A DNA stretch of 64,000 nt from Collinsella sp. AF08-23. Lineage in GTDB: Bacteria; Actinomycetota; Coriobacteriia; Coriobacteriales; Coriobacteriaceae. Positions 41,828 to 49,065 of this stretch are shown here, one piece after another (position 1 is the first letter of the stretch; each line of letters starts with the position of its first letter). The notes below the pieces were generated by a model. It had not been told where the DNA came from, searched no databases, and saw only the letters and a list, made by a program, of their open reading frames with translations. The stretch is taken from the NCBI RefSeq assembly GCF_003479805.1, contig NZ_QUHV01000009.1:30100-94099 (forward strand), written 5' to 3'. Both the position numbers and the translations under genes were made by a program.

Positions 41828-42787
41828 CTACACCGTCCTAATGCGCGGGTTGATGAGCAGGTACAACATGTCAACCACGATGTTGATGATGACGAAGGCC
41901 AGAGCCACGACAATGACGACGCCCTGGACGAGCATGGTCTCGCCGCCCGTGATGCCAGCGAGGATGGCCGTGCCCATGCCGGGCAGGTTGAAGATGACCT
42001 CGATGACGACAGCACCGCCCATGAGGTATCCGATCTTGAGGCCGAGCGTGGTGACCGGCGTGATGAGGGCGTTACGCAACACGTTGCGCGCGATGACGAC
42101 GAACTCGGGAAGGCCGCCGCCGCGGGCCGTGCGCACGTAATCCTTATCGAGCTCCTCGACCATAGCGGTACGCACAATACGGGTCATCTGGCCCGTGAGC
42201 GGGAACGCGAGGGCGACGGCGGGCATGAGCATACGGGCCAGGTACCCACCGGGATTGGCGGTGAAGTGCGGCAGCGGGCCGGACGCCGGAAGAACACCCA
42301 TGTAAGACGAGAACAGCAGAATCAGCAAAACGGCGAACCAGAACGACGGCGTGGCGATGCCGGCGATCGAGAACACGCGGATGAGTTGATCGGGCCATTT
42401 ATCGCGATACAGGGCGGCGATGACGCCGAGCACGAACGAGACGACGGCGCCAATGATCAAGCCGATGAACGTGAGCTGCATCGTAACGGGCAAAGCCGTC
42501 GAGATGCGGTCGATAACGGGCGTGCGGCCGGCACCGTACGTGCCCAAATCACCCTGCAGCAGTCCACCAATGTAGTTGACATACCGCTCGGGAAGCGGGT
42601 CGTTGAGGCCCTGCTCGTCCATATACTGCTCGATTGCCTCTTGCGATGCGCCCTCTCCAAGCGCATTGCGGGCAGGAATACTCGGATCGGTGAACGACAT
42701 AAGGCCGAACACCAGCAGCGTGACGCCGAGCGCCATGATGGGCAGCGCGACGAGACGTCGACCGATGAGGCGCAAAAGGTTATTCAC
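41828..42787 (-). CDS. ABC transporter permease (DppB type) of the sialic-acid cluster
   Basis: A 319-residue permease starting LLRLIGRRLVALPIMALGVTLLVFGL, the DppB signature helix, with the EAA loop DYVRTARGGGLPEFVVIARNVLRN near the C-terminal half. It lies 3 bp before the fused permease-ATPase. Together they form the membrane channel of the importer. Confidence 0.9.
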   Translation of the reverse strand: MNNLLRLIGRRLVALPIMALGVTLLVFGLMSFTDPSIPARNALGEGASQEAIEQYMDEQGLNDPLPERYVNYIGGLLQGDLGTYGAGRTPVIDRISTALPVTMQLTFIGLIIGAVVSFVLGVIAALYRDKWPDQLIRVFSIAGIATPSFWFAVLLILLFSSYMGVLPASGPLPHFTANPGGYLARMLMPAVALAFPLTGQMTRIVRTAMVEELDKDYVRTARGGGLPEFVVIARNVLRNALITPVTTLGLKIGYLMGGAVVIEVIFNLPGMGTAILAGITGGETMLVQGVVIVVALAFVIINIVVDMLYLLINPRIRTV

Positions 42788-42817
42788 TACTTCCCCCTCT
42801 TCACTTGCAAATGACTT

Positions 42818-42857
42818 GTGGGGGACCCGGGCAGACCACGTCTCCCGAGCCCCCCAC
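42818..42857 (-). terminator. Hairpin between the sialic-acid binding protein and its permease
   Basis: Outer stem GTGGGGG/CCCCCAC and inner CTCGGG/CCCGGG on the minus strand, 30 bp upstream of the permease start. There is no clear T run, so it is more likely an mRNA-stabilising or attenuating hairpin that favours the binding protein. Confidence 0.5.
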
Positions 42858-42909
42858 GTTCATGTACTCATCTCATCCACAGAGGATGGGCAAACTGCGA
42901 TGATACGGT

Positions 42910-44520
42910 CTACTCGGAAACCGTGGCGCAGTCGATGAAGGACATACCGGTGGTGCCGATACCCTTGAAGCCGTCGATGCGGACACCTTCGCCGTTCGGG
43001 GTGTCGCGCCAAGAGGCGGTGACCGTCTTGACCTGGAGCACCGGGTAGAGGACGGCCTGCTCGGCGATCATGTCGAAGCACTTGTTCCAGGTCTCCTGCT
43101 GTTCATCGCCTGTCTGGCCGAGAGCGGAAGCCATGAGCTCGGTGAGCTCCTTCCACTCAGCGGACTCGCTCCAGCGGGCACGGACCTTCATCCAAGCGTT
43201 GTCGCCATACCACCAGTTCATGAGAAGGTCGGGGTCGGCGCCGAAGCAGGAAGGATCACCAGGGGCGAGGAGGAGGTCGAAATCGCCGCCGCCGTCGATG
43301 TCGGCATAGGTGTCGGCGGAGGTGCGGGTCACGATCTCAGCCTCGAAACCAAGCTCCTTGAGGTCTTGCTGAACCTGGACGGACATGCTCTTGACCTGCT
43401 CGTTGTCGGTGGTGAGGAGCTTGATGGAGCCACCGGTCACGCCGGCCTCCTCCAGAAGCGACTTAGCCTTGTCGACATCGTGAGTGTAGACCGTGCCGGC
43501 CTCATGGTAGTTGGTGTAGCTGCTGGGCAGGTAGCAGGTGGGGGCGGTGGCGAGGCCGGCGAACGCGTTCTCGATCATCTTGTCGTAATCGAGGGCGTAC
43601 ATGATGGCCTGACGGGCCTTGACGTTGTCCCACGGGGCCTTCTGGGTGTTGAAGAGCATGAAACGGGTGCCGAAGCCGTCGACGGTGTCCATCTGGCAAC
43701 CAGCGGACTGGAGCTGATCGACGGCGTCAGCGGTGACCATCTCCATAACGAGCGTGGTGCCCTCCTGCTGGGCCTGAACGCGGGCGGTCGGGTCGACGAG
43801 GATGTCGTAGTGCAGCTTCTCGTCGAGAGCCGGGTGATCACCGTTGTACTCGGGGTTGGGAACCATCTCGACAACGGAGTCACTGATGGTCTCATACATC
43901 CAGGGGCCGGAGCCGACGGGCTTGGCGGTCATGTCCTCCTTGGTGGAGGAGGCGGGAACCACGCGGACGATAGCGAGGCGCTCTTTGAGCAGCGAGAAGT
44001 TCGGGACCGTGGTGGTAACGGTGACGGTGGTGTCATCCTTCTTCACGATATCGGCGATAGGAGCGAGCATCGGAACGTAGATGTTGCCGTCGGCGTTGGC
44101 GCGCTTGAAGGACTCGACGACGTCGTCTGCGGTGACGGGATTGCCGTCGGAGAACTTGGCATCCTCGCGCAGGGCGATATCGAAGGTGGTGTCGTCGACC
44201 TGCTCGGGATCGTCGGCTGCAAGCTCGTTGAACACGCTGTAGTCATGGAAGTCAAGACCATAGAGGCCCTCGACGACATGCCAGTTGGTGCCGCAAGCGA
44301 GAGCGGAGGAGGTGCTGGAGGGGTCGAAGTTGGTGGTGGTATAAGCGGAGCCGGCGGTGATCACGCCGCCACCCTTGGTGCCGCCCTCGGCAGGAGCGGA
44401 ACCCTCATCGTTGCCACCGCCGCCGCATCCGGCAAGGCCGAGGCCCGCAACGGCAGCGGTGCCACCGGCGAGACCGATGAAGGAGCGGCGGGACAGACCC
44501 TTGTTCAGAAGATCGCGCAT
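42910..44520 (-). CDS. Substrate-binding lipoprotein of the sialic-acid cluster
   Basis: A 536-residue family-5 solute-binding protein. The signal SRRSFIGLAGG is a near-consensus Tat motif and is followed by lipobox LAGC with Cys32. Family blocks: FDIALREDAKFSDGNPVTADDVVESFKR and the late WWYGDNAWMKVRARW. The start at 44520 has GGAG. It heads the transporter-nan operon behind a structured leader and palindromic operator. The family is best known for peptides, but SatA/SiaE-type members bind sialic acid; specificity here is inferred from the linked nan genes. Confidence 0.87.
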   Translation of the reverse strand: MRDLLNKGLSRRSFIGLAGGTAAVAGLGLAGCGGGGNDEGSAPAEGGTKGGGVITAGSAYTTTNFDPSSTSSALACGTNWHVVEGLYGLDFHDYSVFNELAADDPEQVDDTTFDIALREDAKFSDGNPVTADDVVESFKRANADGNIYVPMLAPIADIVKKDDTTVTVTTTVPNFSLLKERLAIVRVVPASSTKEDMTAKPVGSGPWMYETISDSVVEMVPNPEYNGDHPALDEKLHYDILVDPTARVQAQQEGTTLVMEMVTADAVDQLQSAGCQMDTVDGFGTRFMLFNTQKAPWDNVKARQAIMYALDYDKMIENAFAGLATAPTCYLPSSYTNYHEAGTVYTHDVDKAKSLLEEAGVTGGSIKLLTTDNEQVKSMSVQVQQDLKELGFEAEIVTRTSADTYADIDGGGDFDLLLAPGDPSCFGADPDLLMNWWYGDNAWMKVRARWSESAEWKELTELMASALGQTGDEQQETWNKCFDMIAEQAVLYPVLQVKTVTASWRDTPNGEGVRIDGFKGIGTTGMSFIDCATVSE

Positions 44521-44618
44521 GGGTACTCCAATCAAGCGCTCATATGCCGCATCCGCGGCGCATATTACAGACAAGTTAAGACTAACGGCACCTCCTTGCT
44601 TTTTGAGAATCCCTTCGA

Positions 44619-44661
44619 TGAACGGTTCGACTTCCGCGCAGGCGGCAAATCGAACCGTTCA
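44619..44661. repeat. Perfect 12-bp inverted repeat in the nan operon leader
   Basis: TGAACGGTTCGA (44619-44630) and TCGAACCGTTCA (44650-44661) with 19 bases between. It lies about 100 bases upstream of the binding-protein start and would form a strong stem in the leader RNA, or be a paired operator. No T run follows it. Confidence 0.7.
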
Positions 44662-44686
44662 CGAGATTCTTGACATTCCCCAGTAT

Positions 44687-44706
44687 TGGTACTAGCGCTA
44701 ATACCA
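44687..44706. promoter_or_regulatory. Palindromic operator candidate (GntR/NanR-like) for the nan operon
   Basis: A 20-bp palindrome with one mismatched pair, core GGTACTAGCGCTAATACC. Half sites of the same word recur at 44763-44771 (CTGGTATTA) and 44811-44817 (ATACCAG). NanR-type GntR regulators are known to bind GGTATA repeats, which these resemble. No regulator gene is in the window. Confidence 0.55.
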
Positions 44707-44868
44707 GTTCTGGATTCTAGCGCTTTATTTATCTAAAGTGCGCAGCTTATTGCTTTGTTTCACTGGTATTAAGACTCATCGAAAACCTATCTTTTAACCT
44801 GCCACATTTCATACCAGTTTCATACACGGGACGACCAGCGTGCTCCCCGAGCCCGGAGATACTCCGGG

Positions 44869-46890
44869 CTACTCGGAACGATCGGCATCCAGTGCGCGCA
44901 GGCTCTCATAGATCGCCCGCGCCACGTCCGCGGGAACGCCCTTCACCGCCGCGATTTCCTCGACACGCGCCGCGCGGAGCTTCTTCATGGAGCCGAAGTG
45001 GCGCATAATCGCCTTCTTCCGCGTAGGACCCACGCCGGGGACCTCATCCAGAATCGAGGTCGTCATGGCCTTGCCGCGCAGCTCGCGGTGGAACGTGATG
45101 GCGAACCGGTGGCTCTCGTCACGCACCTGCTTGATGAGGTACAGCGACGCCGAGCCGCTCGGCAGCACAATGGGAGTGTCATCCCAAGGGACGAACACCT
45201 CCTCGTCCGCCTTCGCAAGGCCGCAAACGGGAATGTCGAGCCCGAGCTCGGCGAGCTGCCGCATCGCAGCGGTAAGTTGCGGCTTGCCACCGTCGACCAC
45301 AAGCAGGTCGGGTCGGCTGCCAAAGCGCTCATCTGCCATCCGATCGGGTGCATAACGCCGTCCCAGGACCTCGGACATGGATACGAAGTCGTTCGCCTCG
45401 TCGAGCTCTGCCCGGATCTTGAACCGGCGATACTGAGACTTGTCGGGTTTTCCATTGGTGAACACGACCATCGAGGCGACGGTGAACGCGCCGTGCAGGG
45501 TCGAGATATCGAAGCACTCGATGCGCAGGGGAGGCGCGTCGAGGGCCAACGCACTCTCAAGCTGCAGCAGGGCTTGGTTCGTGCGATCGTCGGAATACCC
45601 CGTTCGCATCATGTAACGCATGAGGGCATGCCGGGCGTTCTTTGCCGCCATATCGAGCAGCCGGCGCTTTTCGCCCCGTTGCGGATGATGCAGACGGCAC
45701 GCACGACCGCGTTTGGCGGCGAGCCACCCCCCCATCACCTCGGCGTCGGCAAGCTCAACCGGCACATCCACCTCACCCGGAATGTCGGCGGTCTCATCGT
45801 AATAGCGTTTTACAAAGCCCGCGACGAGCTCAGCCTCATCCACATCGAAGCCTTTGTCCAAGATGAACTCGCACGTGCGCTGAACTCGTCCCTCTCGCAC
45901 CACGAAAACGCAGGCACCGGCAATGGTCTCCTCACGGTAAAAGCCTATAAGATCGAGGTCGACGCCCGTGGGAAACACGACCTGCTGTCGATCGTCCAGG
46001 CCGTCGATGACCTCGAGCCGACGCTTGATGCGCCCCGCGCGTTCGAAATCAAGTGAGGCCGCGGCATCCGCCATGTCCACCTTGAGCTCATTCGTGAGTT
46101 CGCGACGCTGACCGGACAGGAAGCGCTCGACACGGCGCACGTTCTTGGCGTACTCGTCCGATGAGATCATCCCGGCGCATACGCCCGGGCCCCTTCCCAC
46201 ATGGTAGTCAAAGCACGGGCGCCCCTTTTGTGCGCATATGAGCTCGATAACGTCGGCATCTGCGGGGCGTTTGTCGAGCAGACGGCGCACGCGCTTCCAC
46301 TCCGCACACGAGGCGGAGCAGACAGGACACACCTTGCGCAGCGTGTCGATCGTCTCTCGCGCGGCGCGACTATCGGTGTAGGGACCGTAATAGCGCGTAT
46401 CCGGGCGATGCCGTTCACGCGTGTACTTGATGGCGGGAAACAGGTCCCCGCGCGTGATGGCGATATACGGATAGGATTTATCGTCCTTGTAATCGACGTT
46501 GAAGTACGGATGATACTGAGCGATGAGCTCGCGCTCCAACACAAGCGCCTCGTGCTCGCTTTCGACCACGATGTAGTCGAACGAGGCGACGAGCTGCATC
46601 ATGAGCGGGATCTTGGCGCGATCGTCGGTGAGCGTCACGTACTGGCGAAGACGCGCGCGCAGGTTCTTGGCCTTGCCCACGTATATGACGGCGCCATCGG
46701 CGTCTTTCCACAGGTAACACCCGGGATCGGTGGGCACCTTCGCCACCTGATCCACAAGACTCGGGGCATGCCCGGCGCCCTGCTCGCGCACATGCTCGCT
46801 TGCCGCCCTCACGGAGAAGGGCGCTACGGGCATATGCACGCCGGGGTGCGCTACCTGCAACTTTGACGGCGTTGTATTCGGATCTGCCAT
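44869..46890 (-). CDS. uvrC: UvrABC system protein C
   Basis: A 673-residue nucleotide-excision repair nuclease making both incisions. Domains: GIY-YIG nuclease (GCYLWKDADGAVIYVGKAKNL, about 58-78), UVR helix region, an RNase H-like nuclease with IECFDISTLHG, and C-terminal helix-hairpin-helix VPGVGPTRKKAIMRHFG. The N-terminus has about 45 extra residues before the nuclease. The start at 46890 is preceded by GAGGA. In actinobacteria uvrC precedes rapZ; here the sialic-acid island intervenes. Confidence 0.95.
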   Translation of the reverse strand: MADPNTTPSKLQVAHPGVHMPVAPFSVRAASEHVREQGAGHAPSLVDQVAKVPTDPGCYLWKDADGAVIYVGKAKNLRARLRQYVTLTDDRAKIPLMMQLVASFDYIVVESEHEALVLERELIAQYHPYFNVDYKDDKSYPYIAITRGDLFPAIKYTRERHRPDTRYYGPYTDSRAARETIDTLRKVCPVCSASCAEWKRVRRLLDKRPADADVIELICAQKGRPCFDYHVGRGPGVCAGMISSDEYAKNVRRVERFLSGQRRELTNELKVDMADAAASLDFERAGRIKRRLEVIDGLDDRQQVVFPTGVDLDLIGFYREETIAGACVFVVREGRVQRTCEFILDKGFDVDEAELVAGFVKRYYDETADIPGEVDVPVELADAEVMGGWLAAKRGRACRLHHPQRGEKRRLLDMAAKNARHALMRYMMRTGYSDDRTNQALLQLESALALDAPPLRIECFDISTLHGAFTVASMVVFTNGKPDKSQYRRFKIRAELDEANDFVSMSEVLGRRYAPDRMADERFGSRPDLLVVDGGKPQLTAAMRQLAELGLDIPVCGLAKADEEVFVPWDDTPIVLPSGSASLYLIKQVRDESHRFAITFHRELRGKAMTTSILDEVPGVGPTRKKAIMRHFGSMKKLRAARVEEIAAVKGVPADVARAIYESLRALDADRSE

Positions 46891-46941
46891 AGGTCCTCGG
46901 AATTCAGGCGCTCGGGCCGTTGGGCCGCTGGACGGACGGCG

Positions 46942-48204
46942 TTACGCCAAGTCCTTGGCGCCGTCGCCCCAGAAGTACTTGCGGAACTTGTCAATCTGGT
47001 GGTAGTAGGTCACCCTCGACCAGAAGCGCTGACCCAGACAGTCCTTATCCCAATCGAGGGCGTAATGGGTGAGCCCGGAGCGGAAGCCATCGAGGACCTG
47101 TCTGCGAATCGCGGCGTCGTCAATGGAGCGCTTGACCACATAGGGAGGGACCGTGGTGTAGATGAAGGGCTTGGTGTTGGAGATGCGGGCGCGCTTCTCC
47201 CCCATGAGGACATCGTCCACCTGGACTTGGGCGAAGTTGATGCCCGCCTGACGCACGAAATCGGAGCTACGGCCGGGGCGGGCGTTGATCTCGAAGAACT
47301 TGTACGTGCCGTCACGCTCGTCGTACTTGACGTCGAAATTCGCCATGCCGCGATACCCCACATGGCGCATGAAGCGCAGGGCGTCGTTGCTCACGGCATC
47401 GAGCTGCTCGGACACGATCACCGCCGGATTGCCGATGGCAGTTGGGGAGTGGTCCTCCACCATCACGCGGCCACCCACCATGAAGATGGGATCGCCGGCG
47501 GCGTCCAGGTACGTCGACAGAATGCGGATCTGCGTATCGTCGCCCGGGATGAACTCCTGGACGATGAGGAGCTTGTCGTAGGTCGTCTCCTGGAGCTGCT
47601 TATAGAGCGCCTCGAGCTGTTCGCGGCTGTGGATGAGGTACACCTTCTGCTGCCCCTCGAACTCGGCGTAGTGCCAGGCAGCCGAGTTCGACGGCTTGGC
47701 GATCACTGGATACATGAAGCCGCCGTCGTCCACCGTCGCGGTCTTGTCGCCGCAATCGAGGTAGACCGTCTTGGGGTACGGAACGCCGATCTCCTCGCAG
47801 ATCTCGTAAAAGCGCTCCTTCTGCGTGATGTCGTCGAGAAGCTCGAAGTCGAGGTAGGGCGTGTACCAGTGCTCCTCAATCTGGGGCTTGTTCTCGGACA
47901 CCAGGCGGGCATAATGGTCGCCGCAGCCCACGAGGAACGGGACCTTGCCCGCGGCGATGAGCTCATCGCCCAAGCGCGCGAGCTCAGGCAGGCAGACCTC
48001 TGGCTTGTCGATGCCGGGGATGACGCGGTAGTCGCAAAACCGGCTGCGCACCGACTTGATGTCCGCAGACGCCAGGACGATCGGCTTGACGCCATACGCC
48101 TCCCAGAAGCAGCGGATATATGAATAGCAGCAGAAATCGGACCCCAAGATGACGGGAGCGAGCACGCGCGGCAGGTCGCTTTGGGCGGGGCGGGCGGGTC
48201 TCAT
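46942..48204 (-). CDS. ATP-grasp ligase, probable D-aspartate ligase of peptidoglycan
   Basis: A 420-residue ATP-grasp carboxylate-amine ligase. It has an N-terminal PreATP-like fold start (VILGSDFCCYSYIRCFWE), a central ATP-binding part (YPVIAKPSNSAAW, then LLIVQEFIPGDDTQIR) and the metal-binding EINARPGRSSDFVR. Its length and family match the D-aspartate ligase (Asl) described in Enterococcus faecium, whose gene also adjoins an aspartate racemase, as here. It would amidate or cross-bridge Lys/Orn of the stem peptide with D-Asp. The exact substrate is inferred; other ATP-grasp ligases have similar motifs. Confidence 0.72.
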   Translation of the reverse strand: MRPARPAQSDLPRVLAPVILGSDFCCYSYIRCFWEAYGVKPIVLASADIKSVRSRFCDYRVIPGIDKPEVCLPELARLGDELIAAGKVPFLVGCGDHYARLVSENKPQIEEHWYTPYLDFELLDDITQKERFYEICEEIGVPYPKTVYLDCGDKTATVDDGGFMYPVIAKPSNSAAWHYAEFEGQQKVYLIHSREQLEALYKQLQETTYDKLLIVQEFIPGDDTQIRILSTYLDAAGDPIFMVGGRVMVEDHSPTAIGNPAVIVSEQLDAVSNDALRFMRHVGYRGMANFDVKYDERDGTYKFFEINARPGRSSDFVRQAGINFAQVQVDDVLMGEKRARISNTKPFIYTTVPPYVVKRSIDDAAIRRQVLDGFRSGLTHYALDWDKDCLGQRFWSRVTYYHQIDKFRKYFWGDGAKDLA

Positions 48205-48223
48205 AAGCTACAAATCCCTTCGC

Positions 48224-48229
48224 TATAAT
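48224..48229 (+). promoter_or_regulatory. Candidate -10 element for the racemase gene
   Basis: A consensus TATAAT lies about 125 bases before the racemase start in the divergent intergenic region. No good -35 is present, so an activator or a weak promoter is possible. Confidence 0.35.
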
Positions 48230-48354
48230 GGACGCCGTCGCGTGGGACCGCGTACGGCGCGAACGTTCCATCGACCCCGCATTCTACCCTTTATCGGCAG
48301 GCCCGGGGCGCGATTCGACCTACCGTGAGCAAGAGACCATCGAGGGAGCAAAAC

Positions 48355-49065
48355 ATGCATAAGCCTGTTCTCGGCGTGCTTGGGGGCGTGGGCCCGCTGG
48401 CGACCGCATACTTCATGGAGCTCGTCATCAAGAAGACGCCGGCCAGCTGCGACCAGGACAACATCCCCATGATCGTCTTCAACGACCCTCAGATCCCGGA
48501 TCGCACTGCCTATATCCTCGATGGCGGCAATCCCAATCCCCTTCCGGAGATGACGCGCGTCGTGCTGTGGCTCGAGCGCGCAGGTGCCGATTTCATCGCG
48601 ATTCCCTGCAACACCGCCCACTATTTCTACGAACAGATCGCCGAAAGCGCGACGGTCCCCGTACTCAACATCATGCGGGAAACGACCGCCCGAATCGTCG
48701 AGATGCATGGGGAGCACGCGACCATCGGCCTCCTTGCGACCGATGGCACGTTGTCCTCCGGGGTGTTCCAAAGCTATCTGTCCGATGCGGGACTCTCGGT
48801 GATGGCGCCGAGCGAGAAGGACCAGCGCGGCATCGTGATGCCGCTTATCTACGACCGCGTCAAGCGAAACCTCCCCTACGACCCCACGGCGTTCCTCGAC
48901 CTCGCACGGCGAATGCACGAGAACGGGTGCGATGCGGTGATCGTGGGCTGCACCGAGCTATCAGTCGTCTATCAGGACCTCACGCATAAACCCGATTACC
49001 TCATCGACTCGATGGACGTCCTCGCCGACCGCTGCGTTTCGTATTACCTCGAGCACCACCGCTAA
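48355..49065 (+). CDS. Aspartate/glutamate racemase family protein (probable aspartate racemase)
   Basis: A 236-residue cofactor-independent racemase. It starts with VLGVLGGVGPLATAYFMELV and has the two catalytic cysteines in IPCNTAHYF and VGCTELSVV. This pattern, with GGVGPLAT, fits aspartate racemases (RacD/YgeA type) better than MurI. The start has GAGGGAG. It diverges from the D-aspartate-ligase-like gene, as expected for a D-Asp supply pair. Its stop overlaps the convergent murJ stop by four bases. Confidence 0.85.
   Translation: MHKPVLGVLGGVGPLATAYFMELVIKKTPASCDQDNIPMIVFNDPQIPDRTAYILDGGNPNPLPEMTRVVLWLERAGADFIAIPCNTAHYFYEQIAESATVPVLNIMRETTARIVEMHGEHATIGLLATDGTLSSGVFQSYLSDAGLSVMAPSEKDQRGIVMPLIYDRVKRNLPYDPTAFLDLARRMHENGCDAVIVGCTELSVVYQDLTHKPDYLIDSMDVLADRCVSYYLEHHR

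Larger units (their letters stand above)
44521..44868. other. Regulatory region of the sialic-acid operon
   Basis: A 348-base AT-rich intergenic interval between uvrC and the binding-protein gene. It contains a 12-bp inverted repeat (44619-44661), a 20-bp palindrome (44687-44706), a second CTAGCGCT copy at 44717 and further TGGTATTA/ATACCAG half sites at 44763-44771 and 44811-44817. A -35/-10 pair could not be fixed with confidence. Confidence 0.6.
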
